A DNA stretch of 64,000 nt from Acinetobacter marinus (GCF_900096915.1 NZ_FMYK01000003.1:1-64000); one strand, 5' to 3'; counted from the first letter of the stretch, positions 33,549-43,384 are shown. Notes: a model not told the origin generated them from the letters alone. Numbers and translations are program-made.

Positions 33549-34583
33549 ATGGCACTTATTTCACTACGCCAATTATTAGACCATGCCGCTGAGCATGAAT
33601 ACGGCGTTCCAGCATTCAATGTCAACAACTTAGAGCAAATGCGTGCTATTATGATGGCGGCAGATGAAACCAATTCACCTGTGATCGTGCAGGCGTCTGC
33701 GGGTGCTCGTAAATATGCGGGTGCGCCATTTTTACGTCATTTGATTTTGGCGGCGGTTGAAGAGTGGCCACATATTCCAGTGGTCATGCACCAAGATCAC
33801 GGCACAAGCCCTGCGATTTGTCAGCGTTCGATTCAGCTTGGTTTTAGTTCGGTGATGATGGATGGCTCATTGGGTACCGATGGGAAAACCCCGACCGATT
33901 ACGACTACAACGTCAGTGTTACCCGTGAAGTGGTGGCAATGGCGCATGCTTGTGGCGTCTCTGTAGAAGGTGAAATTGGCTGTCTAGGTAGCTTGGAAAC
34001 AGGTATGGCAGGCGAAGAAGATGGCGTTGGTGCAGAAGGTGTACTTGATCACTCTCAATTGCTGACTTCTGTAGAAGAAGCAAAACAATTCGTCGAAGAT
34101 ACCAATGTCGATGCACTTGCGATCGCAGTCGGTACCTCACACGGTGCGTACAAGTTCACGCGTCCACCTACAGGTGATATTTTGGCGATTGATCGCATTA
34201 AAGAAATTCATGCCGCATTGCCAAATACCCACATCGTGATGCATGGTTCGAGCTCTGTGCCACAAGAATGGCTCAAAGTGATCAACGAATACGGCGGTCA
34301 GATTGGCGAAACTTACGGCGTACCAGTTGATCAATTGGTTGAAGCGATCAAGCATGGTGTGCGTAAGATCAATATTGATACCGATTTACGTTTGGCATCA
34401 ACAGGTGCGATTCGTCAATTCATGGCGGAAAATCCTGCCGAATTTGATCCACGTAAATACTTGGCGAAGACGGTAGAAACCATGAAACAAATCTGTGTAG
34501 ATCGTTATACTGCATTTGGTACAGCAGGCAATGCCAACAAGATTCGTCCTATTTCATTGGAAAAAATGGTTGAGCGTTATTAA
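33549..34583 (+). CDS. fba: Class II fructose-bisphosphate aldolase
   Basis: 344-aa zinc-dependent aldolase. YGVPAFNVNNLEQMRAIM, the metal-binding MHQDHGTS, VEGEIGCLGSLE, GTSHGAYKF, HGSSSVPQEW and INIDTDLRLA are all present. It interconverts fructose-1,6-bisphosphate with DHAP and glyceraldehyde-3-P. In Acinetobacter-type metabolism this mainly serves gluconeogenesis. GGGAG precedes the ATG, and a terminator follows the gene. Confidence 0.98.
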   Translation: MALISLRQLLDHAAEHEYGVPAFNVNNLEQMRAIMMAADETNSPVIVQASAGARKYAGAPFLRHLILAAVEEWPHIPVVMHQDHGTSPAICQRSIQLGFSSVMMDGSLGTDGKTPTDYDYNVSVTREVVAMAHACGVSVEGEIGCLGSLETGMAGEEDGVGAEGVLDHSQLLTSVEEAKQFVEDTNVDALAIAVGTSHGAYKFTRPPTGDILAIDRIKEIHAALPNTHIVMHGSSSVPQEWLKVINEYGGQIGETYGVPVDQLVEAIKHGVRKINIDTDLRLASTGAIRQFMAENPAEFDPRKYLAKTVETMKQICVDRYTAFGTAGNANKIRPISLEKMVERY

Positions 34584-34614
34584 TCTGTACATCATTTGAT
34601 TTGACCTATAAAAG

Positions 34615-34638
34615 ACCCATCACGAGATGGGTTTTTTA
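34615..34638 (+). terminator. Rho-independent terminator after fba
   Basis: ACCCATC (34615-34621) pairs with GATGGGT (34626-34632), followed by T. Confidence 0.82.
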
Positions 34639-34692
34639 TTGTTAAATGCTTTTGCATGATTGTGAATTCGCTTATTTTAATGACTATCTATT

Positions 34693-34734
34693 AACGATCG
34701 TCTTTTGAAGATCATCTTTTAAAAATCATCGTGT
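34693..34734. repeat. Degenerate 14-bp tandem repeats before the EamA gene
   Basis: Three units of 14 bp resembling GAAGATCATCTTTT, starting near 34693, 34707 and 34721, about 40 bp upstream of the EamA start. Confidence 0.5.
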
Positions 34735-34771
34735 TGAGTTTTACAGATTCAAATTAATTCTTGGATGACCG

Positions 34772-35617
34772 ATGCAATTTATTCTTATCGCAGCCTTATT
34801 TAGTGTATCGGTGTCGATCGCACTGAAACTTTATCGTCAGTATGGATTGAATATTGTCCATCTATTGACATTGAATTATCTTACTGCATCCGTGCTGTGT
34901 TTTTTATGGTTCAAGCCGTCTTTTAATGTGGCGCAGTTAGAACATTCATGGTGGCTGATTGGGGCATTGGCGATTTTATTACCCAGTATTTTTTGGTGTT
35001 TAGATCGTGCTTTGCATCATGCGGGGTTGATCAAAACCGAAGTTGCACAGCGATTATCGGTGGTACTGACGATTTTGGTTTCCAGCTTAATTTATCAAGA
35101 GCAATTTTCAGCACTTAAAATTTTCGGAATTGTGCTCGGTGTGGTGGCGGTGTTGATCATGCTGATTGGTCAGGGCGGGGCAAAATCCAGTCAATCGATG
35201 GCAGCGTGGCTGAGTATTTTAAGTGTTTGGGTTGGCTATGCGCTGATAGATTTATTGTTTAAATATACTTCGGGATTGGGCTTGCAGTTTGCGATGAGTC
35301 TCAATGCGATTTTTATCTGTTCAGCGCTGTTATGTTTGGCGGTGGCATTATTTCAATCTCAAGTCTTAACAAGTAAAACACTATTGGCTGGCATGTTATT
35401 GGGCGTGCTGAATTTTGCCAATATTGCTTTTTATTTATACGCCCATCGACAGCTCAGTGACAGTCCTGCATTGGTCTTTGCTTCGATGAATATTCTGGTA
35501 GTGTGTTTTGGTATTTTGGCGGCGGTATTGATTTTTAAAGAACAACTCAACCGTAGTCGTGTGGTGGGCGGGATGCTTGCGATCATTGCTGTGCTGATAT
35601 TAATGCAAGCAATGTAG
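34772..35617 (+). CDS. EamA/DMT-family transporter
   Basis: 281-aa protein with about ten hydrophobic helices and the internal duplication of the drug/metabolite transporter superfamily. SVVLTILVSSLIYQEQFSALKIFGIVLGVVAVLIML resembles the first EamA repeat end and NILVVCFGILAAVLIFKEQLNRSRVVGGMLAIIAVLIL the second. Substrate is unknown. Convergent with the fumarase gene and sharing a bidirectional terminator with it. Confidence 0.87.
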   Translation: MQFILIAALFSVSVSIALKLYRQYGLNIVHLLTLNYLTASVLCFLWFKPSFNVAQLEHSWWLIGALAILLPSIFWCLDRALHHAGLIKTEVAQRLSVVLTILVSSLIYQEQFSALKIFGIVLGVVAVLIMLIGQGGAKSSQSMAAWLSILSVWVGYALIDLLFKYTSGLGLQFAMSLNAIFICSALLCLAVALFQSQVLTSKTLLAGMLLGVLNFANIAFYLYAHRQLSDSPALVFASMNILVVCFGILAAVLIFKEQLNRSRVVGGMLAIIAVLILMQAM

Positions 35618-35666
35618 TGGCTTAAGTCATTAAATTTATTGAAAATTAATATAAAAAGCATAAGCG

Positions 35667-35696
35667 AAAAAAGCATAACCGAGGCTATGCTTTTTT
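35667..35696. terminator. Bidirectional terminator between EamA gene and fumarase
   Basis: AAAAAAGCATA and TATGCTTTTTT form a hairpin with A/T tails on both sides, suitable for both convergent transcripts. Confidence 0.8.
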
Positions 35697-35742
35697 GATT
35701 TGAGGCGAGATTTTATCGAATTGGTAAAAATGATGGATTGAC

Positions 35743-37266
35743 TTAGACAGTCGCATCAACCACTGGAATTTTACCAATTTTTTCTTGCCAGATTTTTGGT
35801 GCGATCGCATGCACAGATGTACCGTTGACATCCACCGCAACAGATACAGGCATATCTTCCACCACAAATTTGTAGATGGCTTCCATACCGAGATCAGCAA
35901 AGGCAACCACTTCAGCTTCACGAATCGCTTTAGACACGAGATATGCCGCACCGCCAACTGCCATCAAGTAAGTCGCTTGGTTGTCTTTAATCGCTTCAAC
36001 GGCAGTCGGACCACGATCCGCTTTACCAATCATGCCGAACAAACCAGTTGCTTCGAGCACTTGGCGGGTGAATTTGTCCATACGAGTTGCAGTTGTAGGA
36101 CCTGCAGGACCGACCACTTCATCACCGACTGGATCAACAGGACCAACGTAGTAGATAAATTTACCTTTGAGGTCGACTGGTAGTTCTTCGCCTTTATTGA
36201 GCATATCGACCATGCGTTTGTGCGCTGCATCACGACCTGTATAAATCGTACCATTGAGCAATAAGGTATCACCCGGTTGCCACGCATTCATTTCTTCTTG
36301 GGTAATGGTATCCAAGTTAACACGCTTCGAGGTTGAAGTATCCCAAGTCACTTCAGGATAATCTTCAAGTTTTGGCGCTTGGATATGCGCAGGGCCTGAA
36401 CCGTCCAAAGTGAAATGTGCGTGACGAGTCGCTGCACAGTTTGGAATCATGCCGACTGGTTTGCCAGCAGCATGACATGGATAATCTTTAATTTTAATAT
36501 CAAGGACAGTGGTTAAACCGCCTAGACCTTGTGCACCAATACCCAGTGCATTTACTTTTTCAAAGATTTCAATACGAAGTTCTTCGATGTTGTTTTGAGG
36601 ACCACGGCGGAGTAGCTCGTCCATGTTGATTTCTTCCATCAACGATTCTTTGGCGAGCATCATGGCTTTTTCTGCTGTACCGCCGATACCGATACCGAGC
36701 ATACCCGGCGGACACCAACCTGCGCCCATGGTTGGCACAGTTTTCAATACCCAATCGACGATTGAGTCAGATGGATTGAGCATCGCTAGTTTTGATTTAT
36801 TTTCTGAACCGCCACCTTTGGCAGCCACAGTAATATCGACAGTATTACCTGGCACGAGTTTGTAATGAATCACCGCAGGGGTATTGTCTTTGGTATTTTT
36901 ACGACCAAATGCAGGATCAGCCAAAACAGATGCACGAAGTACGTTGGTGTTTTCTAAATAACCTTGACGCACACCTTCATTCACTGCGTCGTCTAGGCTC
37001 ATTGTAAGGTCAAATTTGACATCCAACCCAACCTCTAAAAAGACATTCACAATACCAGTATCTTGACAGATCGGACGATGACCTTCTGCACACATCCGAG
37101 AGTTAATCAAGATTTGCGCAATCGCATCTTTTGCCGCTTTATTTTCTTCACGGTCGTAAGCACGGCTCATGGCTTGGATAAAATCAGTAGGATGATAGTA
37201 CGAAATAAATTGCAGGGCGTCCTTGACCGAAGTGATCAAGTCATCTTGTTTGATAATGGTCGTCAT
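35743..37266 (-). CDS. fumA: Class I (Fe-S) fumarate hydratase
   Basis: 507-aa fused alpha-beta class I fumarase. The N-terminal half carries candidate [4Fe-4S] cysteines in RPICQDTG, AGWCPPGM and PNCAATRH. The C-terminal swivelling domain includes YVGPVDPVGDEVVGPAGPTTATRMDKF and the GMIGKADRG phosphate region. It hydrates fumarate to L-malate in the TCA cycle; this class is oxygen-sensitive. It stands alone on the minus strand. Confidence 0.95.
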   Translation of the reverse strand: MTTIIKQDDLITSVKDALQFISYYHPTDFIQAMSRAYDREENKAAKDAIAQILINSRMCAEGHRPICQDTGIVNVFLEVGLDVKFDLTMSLDDAVNEGVRQGYLENTNVLRASVLADPAFGRKNTKDNTPAVIHYKLVPGNTVDITVAAKGGGSENKSKLAMLNPSDSIVDWVLKTVPTMGAGWCPPGMLGIGIGGTAEKAMMLAKESLMEEINMDELLRRGPQNNIEELRIEIFEKVNALGIGAQGLGGLTTVLDIKIKDYPCHAAGKPVGMIPNCAATRHAHFTLDGSGPAHIQAPKLEDYPEVTWDTSTSKRVNLDTITQEEMNAWQPGDTLLLNGTIYTGRDAAHKRMVDMLNKGEELPVDLKGKFIYYVGPVDPVGDEVVGPAGPTTATRMDKFTRQVLEATGLFGMIGKADRGPTAVEAIKDNQATYLMAVGGAAYLVSKAIREAEVVAFADLGMEAIYKFVVEDMPVSVAVDVNGTSVHAIAPKIWQEKIGKIPVVDATV

Positions 37267-37472
37267 ATATAAATCTCTTGTGCGGGCAGGTAGCTAGCGG
37301 GGGAAATTATACGAGAAATTCACTGCTTTGTGGTGAAAAAATGGGTGAACTGCGCCAAAGGTCGGAGTATATTGGTAAAAATATTCGCTGAATCTGTCTG
37401 TGTCAGGACAAGCGATAATCATCGACTTAAATAATGAGATAAACCAATAGCGATACAAGTAGTTAAAATGGA

Positions 37473-38126
37473 ATGAGTGATCAACATCTTGCAAAAAATA
37501 TCATCGACATTTACCGCAAATACGGACGAGCGTGGACTGAGCTACGAGGCGAATATTTGTATGAACAATCTTGGCTAGATCGTTTTTGTGAAAAATTGCC
37601 AAGCAATTCAAAAGTATTGGATTTAGGCTGTGGTTCAGGCGTACCGATTGCACGTTACTTGAGTGAGAAAGGTTGTGCAATCACAGGTGTAGATAGCTCA
37701 GACGTAATGCTTGAAATGGCACAGCAAAATTTCCCTGTGGAGACATATCCGAATCATCGCTGGATTCTTGGCGATATGAGAAATGTTCAGCTCAATGAAG
37801 ATATTGATAACAATACAGAGTCAGCTTTCGATGGGATCTTGGCATGGGATAGTTTTTTTCATCTCACTGCGGATGATCAACGGCAGATGTTTGCGCAGTT
37901 TCAGCGATTTTCCAAAATCGGCACGATGTTGATGTTTACATCAGGCACAAGTGAAGGTGAAGCGATCGGTGAGATGTTCGGCGAAGCCTTATACCATGCG
38001 AGTCTGTCGCCTGATGAGTATCGTGAATTGTTGGCGCAAAATGACTTTCAAGTCCTAGAGATGGTTGCGAATGATGCTGATTGTGCAGGACATACGGTGT
38101 GGTTGGCGCAGAAAAAATCGTCTTAA
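37473..38126 (+). CDS. Class I SAM-dependent methyltransferase
   Basis: 217-aa protein. SKVLDLGCGSGVPIARYLSEKG is the SAM-binding motif I, GVDSSDVMLEMA motif II, and FDGILAWDSFFHL the post-motif. Substrate is unknown. It lies 27 bp upstream of the glutamine amidotransferase gene and probably shares its transcript. No ribosome-binding site is obvious before the ATG. Confidence 0.88.
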   Translation: MSDQHLAKNIIDIYRKYGRAWTELRGEYLYEQSWLDRFCEKLPSNSKVLDLGCGSGVPIARYLSEKGCAITGVDSSDVMLEMAQQNFPVETYPNHRWILGDMRNVQLNEDIDNNTESAFDGILAWDSFFHLTADDQRQMFAQFQRFSKIGTMLMFTSGTSEGEAIGEMFGEALYHASLSPDEYRELLAQNDFQVLEMVANDADCAGHTVWLAQKKSS

Positions 38127-38153
38127 AAATGGTGATTGTATAAAGGTGAGGGC

Positions 38154-38864
38154 ATGCAAAACGTGATTAAACGCAAAAAATATATCAATGTCATCCAGCA
38201 TCTTGCTTTTGAAGATTTGGGTAGTTTTGGCAAGGTGTTTCAATCGCAAGGTTTTGAGCTTCGCTACTACCATGCGGGTGTGAATATTCCTGAATCAATT
38301 TATCAAGATGAATCGATTTTAGTGGTGTTGGGTGGTCCAATTGGTGTCTATGAGACGGATATTTATCCATATTTACAGCAAGAGATTGATGGGCTGAAAT
38401 ACCGTATTCAAAATCAATTACCCACATTAGGCATTTGTTTGGGCGCGCAATTGTTAGTTGCGGCAAGTGGCGCAAAAGTTTATGCAGGGCATATCAAAGA
38501 AATCGGCTGGTCGACTTTGCAACTGAGCGAGCAAGGCAATGCCAGCCCACTGAAATATTTACACGATGTGAACGTGCTCCACTGGCATGGCGATACTTTT
38601 GAATTGCCACAGAATGCAACACTTTTGGCAAGTTCTGAACATTATCCGCATCAAGCCTTTGCGCTGGGCAAACACATTTTAGCGATGCAATTTCATCCTG
38701 AAGCGGATGCACAGCGTTTTGAGCAATGGCTAATTGGACATTGTAGTGAGCTCAATCACGCCAAAATTGATATTTTGCAACTACGTGCCAATAATCAGCG
38801 CTATGGCACGGCGCTAGCGCAGGCGGGTGAGCAGTTATTGCTGGAATGGTTGGCAGGATTATAA
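38154..38864 (+). CDS. Class I glutamine amidotransferase (GMP-synthase-like, YfeJ type)
   Basis: The ATG at 38154 is preceded by AGGTGAGG; the frame starts earlier at a TTG. 236 aa: GGPIGVYETDIYP, the nucleophile elbow GICLGAQLL with Cys, HWHGDTFELP and the His/Glu of MQFHPEAD. The single GATase1 domain lacks a synthetase partner in the same chain. Its glutamine-hydrolysing or peptidase role is unspecified. It lies between the methyltransferase and mazG. Confidence 0.88.
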   Translation: MQNVIKRKKYINVIQHLAFEDLGSFGKVFQSQGFELRYYHAGVNIPESIYQDESILVVLGGPIGVYETDIYPYLQQEIDGLKYRIQNQLPTLGICLGAQLLVAASGAKVYAGHIKEIGWSTLQLSEQGNASPLKYLHDVNVLHWHGDTFELPQNATLLASSEHYPHQAFALGKHILAMQFHPEADAQRFEQWLIGHCSELNHAKIDILQLRANNQRYGTALAQAGEQLLLEWLAGL

Positions 38865-38888
38865 CGATCTCGACACACTCAGCCCGAC

Positions 38889-38940
38889 ATCGCAACATCA
38901 GTATCGCAACATCAGTATCGTAACTTTAGCATCGAAACCG
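38889..38940. repeat. 14-bp tandem repeats before mazG
   Basis: ATCGCAACATCAGT is repeated exactly at 38889-38902 and 38903-38916, followed by a variant ATCGTAACTTTAGC (38917-38930) and part of a fourth. Confidence 0.8.
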
Positions 38941-38961
38941 CGTCGTCAATGAATAAATGAA

Positions 38962-39738
38962 ATGGAACATGACCACATGCAAGACTTGCTCGACTTAATG
39001 CAAACACTACGGCGAGAATGCCCGTGGGATCAGAAGCAAACGCCTGAAAGCCTTACAAAATACGCCATCGAAGAAGCCTATGAAGTCGATGCCGCAGTGC
39101 GCTCGGGTGATGTGGCGCATGTCAAAGAAGAGCTTGGCGATTTGCTGTTGCAAGTGGTGTTTCAGTCGCAAATGTACAGTGAGCAAGGCGCATTTGATTT
39201 TCAAGATGTGGTTGATACATTGAAAGAAAAATTGATTCGCCGTCATCCGCATGTCTTTGATCCGAATTTTCAAAATTTAGATGAAGCGGGTGTCAGCCAA
39301 CTTTGGCAACAGATCAAGGCACAAGAAAAGCAACAAAAGCCTGTCAGTCGATTAGAGAAAGTAAAAGTTGGCGCAAGTATCGATCAAGCACAGAAGATTC
39401 AATATTATGCTGCGACACTCAATTTCGATTGGGCAGATGTCGAGGGTGCTTGGCTAAAGCTCGATGAAGAATTACAAGAGCTTCGGGAAGCGACGAAGAC
39501 CAGTGATATTCAGCACATTCAAGAAGAATTAGGAGATTGTCTTTTTGCCATGATCAATGTTGGGCGCAAGCTGGATCAAAACTGTGATCAGGCTTTGCAC
39601 GGCACGATTGCCAAATTTCGTAGTCGCTTTGCCTATATCGAGCAGGCTTTGGCACAGCAAAACCTGACACCAGAACAATGCGATTTGGCACAATTGGATC
39701 AACTTTGGGATGCAGCCAAAGCGCATGAACGACAATAA
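38962..39738 (+). CDS. mazG: Nucleoside triphosphate pyrophosphohydrolase MazG
   Basis: 258-aa protein, close to the E. coli length, with two tandem MazG domains. The first has CPWDQKQTPESLTKYAIEEAYEV and EELGDLLLQVVF, the second LDEELQELREA and EELGDCLFAMINVGRKL, with the metal-binding glutamates. It hydrolyses aberrant NTPs, and in E. coli influences ppGpp-dependent survival. Its 3' end overlaps the start of the comEA-like gene, so the two are co-transcribed. Confidence 0.95.
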   Translation: MEHDHMQDLLDLMQTLRRECPWDQKQTPESLTKYAIEEAYEVDAAVRSGDVAHVKEELGDLLLQVVFQSQMYSEQGAFDFQDVVDTLKEKLIRRHPHVFDPNFQNLDEAGVSQLWQQIKAQEKQQKPVSRLEKVKVGASIDQAQKIQYYAATLNFDWADVEGAWLKLDEELQELREATKTSDIQHIQEELGDCLFAMINVGRKLDQNCDQALHGTIAKFRSRFAYIEQALAQQNLTPEQCDLAQLDQLWDAAKAHERQ

Positions 39739-40237
39739 AATTTACGCAAACATATTTATCCTTATTGCCGAGCTGAGTGCTTTCAGTATGGGCACGGTGC
39801 ATGCAAAAACCACGCTCAGCTTTGAGCAGTGGAAGGCTCGGCAAGAGCGCATTGATCAATCGCTGATGCAAGCACAGCCATCGCCTACAGTGCAAACAAG
39901 TCGCCCACACGGCTTATTGAGTACAAACGCATCCGCACCAGCATCGAATGACAGCCGTGCATCATCGCAGTCATCAACCACACAACAACATTCACAATCG
40001 TCACAACAGCCACGACCACAACAACTCGGCACGCAAGTTTCAATCAATATCAATCAAGCCACTGCCCAAGAAATCACCGCAAAACTGGATAGCATTGGAC
40101 CGAAGAAAGCCCGAGCAATTATTCAATATCGCCAGCAACACGGCGATTTTAAACGGATAGATGATTTGCTCGAAGTCAACGGGATCGGTGAAAAAACTTT
40201 AGCGAAGAATCGAGATCGAATTCGCCTCAAACCCTGA
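39725..40237 (+). CDS. comEA: ComEA-like helix-hairpin-helix DNA-binding protein
   Basis: 170 aa from the ATG at 39725 (another ATG lies at 39710). It has a signal-like hydrophobic N-terminus (IFILIAELSAFSMGTVHA), then a long Gln/Ser/Pro linker. The C-terminal HhH domain is SININQATAQEITAKLDSIGPKKARAIIQYR...DLLEVNGIGEKTL. ComEA proteins bind incoming DNA in the periplasm during natural transformation, and Acinetobacter is naturally competent. The start lies inside mazG by about 14 bp. Confidence 0.88.
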   Translation: MNDNKIYANIFILIAELSAFSMGTVHAKTTLSFEQWKARQERIDQSLMQAQPSPTVQTSRPHGLLSTNASAPASNDSRASSQSSTTQQHSQSSQQPRPQQLGTQVSININQATAQEITAKLDSIGPKKARAIIQYRQQHGDFKRIDDLLEVNGIGEKTLAKNRDRIRLKP

Positions 40238-40367
40238 TGTGTAGTGGCATCGGCTTGAAAGTTCGGTAAATGATCGATAAACAAATTGCCCTTTAATCCA
40301 GATAGAGCTATGATGAAGCCGTAATTTTTATCTGTTTTAGCTAAATTCCAATCTGGAGCCAGCTTCT

Positions 40368-41873
40368 TTGCAAACTTTGCGTGCCTCTAAATGTGGACTA
40401 TCCACGTCACAACTCAGCCCTGCCATTTTAGACATTATTGATAGCCTTACCAAAGCGGGATATGACGCTTATATCGTTGGTGGTGGTGTGCGTGATCTCA
40501 TGCTCGGTGAGCATCCGAAAGACTTCGATGCGGTGACCAATGCCACACCTGCCCAGATCAAACAAGTATTTGGGCGTCGCTGTCGAATTATTGGACGTCG
40601 CTTTGAGCTGGCACATGTGCATTCTGGTCGGGAAATGATCGAGGTGGCGACTTTCCGTGCCCCGCCGAAAAAAGCCGTGACCAGTGCCTCAGGTATGATT
40701 CTACGTGATAATAATTGGGGCACGATTGAGCAGGATTTTGCCCGTCGAGATTTCACCATTAACTCGATGTATTATCAGCCACGTGACGGCATTGTGCTGG
40801 ATTTTTGTAATGCCTATAGCGATATTCAACAGAAGAAATTAAAACTACTCGGCGATGCTCGTCAGCGTTTTGAAGAAGACCCTGTACGCATGCTTAGGAC
40901 TTTGCGCTTTGCTGCCAAGCTGGGTTTTCAGATTGATCAAAGTATTCTCAAGGTTTTTGATGAAGCCTGTGCACAGCAACTGCGTGAAGTGTCGCCACAT
41001 CGTCTCTATGATGAATCGCAAAAAATGTTCTCGATGGGACGATTGGAACAATTACTTCCGTTGTTGATTAAGTTTCATATTTGGCGTCAGATGTTCGCTG
41101 ATGTCAAACCTGAAATTACCACCTTTATGCAACGTGCGGCGTTCAATACAGACCAACGCATTCAAATTGGTAAATCCATTAATCCTGCATTTTTCTATGC
41201 GGTATTACTATGGGAAGCCTATTTAGAGCGTGCCGATTTTTATCGTAGTCGTGGGGTGGTCGAGGCGGAAGCTCGTGCCCAAGCAGGTATTGATGTATTG
41301 AAACGTCAGGCATCACGTACCATTATTCCTCGTTTTGCAGAAACCTTTATCCGTGAAGTGTGGGAGATGCAATCTCGATTGATCAGACCAAAGCCGCAGC
41401 ACATTATGAATCTGGCGGGACATGCCAAGTTTCGTGCAGGATTTGATTTTCTCTTGCTGCGTGAACAGTCTGGTGATACAGGCACGCAAGGCATGGGCGA
41501 GTGGTGGGAGCAGTTCCAGGAGCTCAGTAATGACCAAAAAGAAAAAGCCATTGCCAGCTATAAGCGTAATTTCAACCGTCAGCATAAAAAGACTACAGCG
41601 GATGAACCTGAAGAATTTGTGCCTTTAGTGCTGGAAACGGAAGTGAATCGTCGAGCTGCACGCCGAGCCAAACAGCGTAATGGTGCATCTTCAGCGCCAC
41701 AGGCTGAGCAAAGTGCGAACAATACAACGCAAAATGGCTCGAGAAACAGTTCAAACAGTGCCAATGATCGTCGTTCAAATGATTTCGGAACAAACCAAAA
41801 CAGCCATCCGATTACACGTCGTCGCCGTGTGCAACGTGATTTATCGCAAGTGGTCTTTGGACCAACGCAATGA
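40368..41873 (+). CDS. pcnB: Poly(A) polymerase I
   Basis: 501-aa protein starting at a TTG, because no ATG lies before the catalytic core. YIVGGGVRDLMLGEHPKDFDAVTNA carries the nucleotidyltransferase GG and DxD aspartates. GRRCRIIGRRFELAHV and RRDFTINSM follow. An RNA-binding domain and a long disordered basic tail (RRAARRAKQRNG..., NTTQNGSRNSSNS, RRRRVQRD) end the protein. It adds A tails to RNA for decay. It overlaps folK by 4 bp. Confidence 0.94.
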   Translation: MQTLRASKCGLSTSQLSPAILDIIDSLTKAGYDAYIVGGGVRDLMLGEHPKDFDAVTNATPAQIKQVFGRRCRIIGRRFELAHVHSGREMIEVATFRAPPKKAVTSASGMILRDNNWGTIEQDFARRDFTINSMYYQPRDGIVLDFCNAYSDIQQKKLKLLGDARQRFEEDPVRMLRTLRFAAKLGFQIDQSILKVFDEACAQQLREVSPHRLYDESQKMFSMGRLEQLLPLLIKFHIWRQMFADVKPEITTFMQRAAFNTDQRIQIGKSINPAFFYAVLLWEAYLERADFYRSRGVVEAEARAQAGIDVLKRQASRTIIPRFAETFIREVWEMQSRLIRPKPQHIMNLAGHAKFRAGFDFLLLREQSGDTGTQGMGEWWEQFQELSNDQKEKAIASYKRNFNRQHKKTTADEPEEFVPLVLETEVNRRAARRAKQRNGASSAPQAEQSANNTTQNGSRNSSNSANDRRSNDFGTNQNSHPITRRRRVQRDLSQVVFGPTQ

Positions 41874-42445
41874 TTGACTCAACTCACTCTAGCCAAGATC
41901 AAATACATCACATTTGTTATATCGGTCTAGGCAGTAATTTGGGGGATCGGCTTGCTTACTTGCGTTTTGCGATTAAGGCTTTATCTGAGATAGGTCAAGT
42001 GCGAGTGTCTCGTCTGTACGCTAGTCCGCCGATGGGACCACAAGATCAACCTGATTATCTCAATGCAGTGGTTGAATTAGTCACCACATTATCGCCTTTA
42101 GCTTTGCTCGATCAACTTCAAGCTATTGAGCAGGATGCAGGACGAGTGCGCAAGCGCCATTGGGGCGAGCGTACACTGGATTTGGATTTGCTGTTATACG
42201 ATCAAGATCAGATCCAACATCCACGATTGAATGTGCCACACGTCGGATTAATGGAACGAGATTTTGTGGTTTTGCCATTGTTGGATCTGTTGCCACAGGC
42301 AACGGTTGGTGAAGTCCGTTTATCTGATGTGGCATGTTTGCAAAGCGCTACAGCGAAAGCCGTTTCTGATTTACCTGTACAAGATGCAATACAAAGCGCA
42401 TGGTTTCAGGATGAATCCTTTATGCTTGCAAAGAGGCAGGCTTAA
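41870..42445 (+). CDS. folK: 2-amino-4-hydroxy-6-hydroxymethyldihydropteridine pyrophosphokinase
   Basis: 191-aa HPPK. YIGLGSNLGDRLAYL, YASPPMGPQDQPDYLNAVVEL, the signature RHWGERTLDLDLLLYD and PRLNVPHVGLMERDFVVLPLLD are all canonical. It transfers pyrophosphate to 6-hydroxymethyl-dihydropterin in folate synthesis. Its ATGA start overlaps the pcnB stop. The C-terminus is somewhat longer than the E. coli enzyme (159 aa). Confidence 0.97.
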   Translation: MIDSTHSSQDQIHHICYIGLGSNLGDRLAYLRFAIKALSEIGQVRVSRLYASPPMGPQDQPDYLNAVVELVTTLSPLALLDQLQAIEQDAGRVRKRHWGERTLDLDLLLYDQDQIQHPRLNVPHVGLMERDFVVLPLLDLLPQATVGEVRLSDVACLQSATAKAVSDLPVQDAIQSAWFQDESFMLAKRQA

Positions 42446-42495
42446 TTTGAAGCGTAGCGGTTTGCCCATTGAATTTTATTTTTCATCATTGATGT

Positions 42496-42555
42496 GAAGA
42501 ACAGTTTTTGCGAAGTCAGTTTTGTGTAGTACGATTTTTGAGATAACGCTTTTTT
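42496..42555. repeat. Degenerate 14-16-bp tandem repeats before panB
   Basis: Four adjacent units of the form G-N(7-9)-CAGTTTTT/ACGATTTTT start at 42496, 42510, 42524 and 42540, ending just before the panB ribosome-binding site. Confidence 0.55.
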
Positions 42556-42574
42556 GCGAGAGAGGATGAGCCAC

Positions 42575-43381
42575 ATGATTAGTCTAACTGATTTAAGACG
42601 TTTTAAAGCAGAAGGTCGTAAATTTTCGTGTTTGACTTGTTATGATGCGAGTTTTGCCAAAGCCTTAGAAGTTGCAGAAGTCGATAGCATTTTGATTGGT
42701 GACTCGCTCGGCATGACCATTCAGGGGCACGACTCGACCTTGCCTGTGAATATCGACGATATGGTCTACCATACGCAAATCGTCGCACGAGGTAATTCAC
42801 ATGCCTTTATCATGGCTGATTTGCCGTTTATGAGCTATGCCACAGTGGATGATGCGCTGATCAATTCACGTAAAGTCATGCAAGTTGGTGCGCATGCGGT
42901 GAAGATCGAAGGCGGAGCTTGGCTGGCAGATACGGTGCGCAGTCTTACTCGCAATGGCGTACCTGTTTGTGTGCATTTAGGATTAACACCACAGTCGGTA
43001 CACGTCTTTGGTGGTTATAAGTTACAAGCCAAAACTCGCTCTGCTGCGGATCAACTTCTTGAGGATTGTCAGGCAGTTGTCGATGCGGGTGCAGCTTTGC
43101 TATTATTAGAATGTGTCCCTGCGACTTTGGCAAAAGAAGTGGCGGATAAATTTTCAGTACCAGTGATTGGTATCGGGGCGGGCGTGGATACCGACGGTCA
43201 AGTGTTGGTGATTCAAGATATGCTAGGTTTAACTTTTGGTCGAGTGGCGAGATTCGTTCGCAATTTTATGCGAGAGCAATCTGGGGAGAATGCAATCGTT
43301 GATGCCATTAAAGCCTATCACCAAGCAGTCTTAGATCAAACATTCCCAGCAAAAGAACATACATTTCAAGTTGAGCTCTAG
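42575..43381 (+). CDS. panB: 3-methyl-2-oxobutanoate hydroxymethyltransferase
   Basis: The ATG at 42575 is preceded by GAGAGGATGAG; earlier in-frame starts are less well placed. 268 aa: FSCLTCYDASFAKALE, SILIGDSLGMTIQGHDSTLPV, PFMSYATVDDAL, VHLGLTPQSVHVFGGYK and IGIGAGVDTDGQVLV. It makes ketopantoate for pantothenate and CoA. panC starts 3 bp later, forming an operon. Confidence 0.97.
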   Translation: MISLTDLRRFKAEGRKFSCLTCYDASFAKALEVAEVDSILIGDSLGMTIQGHDSTLPVNIDDMVYHTQIVARGNSHAFIMADLPFMSYATVDDALINSRKVMQVGAHAVKIEGGAWLADTVRSLTRNGVPVCVHLGLTPQSVHVFGGYKLQAKTRSAADQLLEDCQAVVDAGAALLLLECVPATLAKEVADKFSVPVIGIGAGVDTDGQVLVIQDMLGLTFGRVARFVRNFMREQSGENAIVDAIKAYHQAVLDQTFPAKEHTFQVEL

Positions 43382-43384
43382 AGC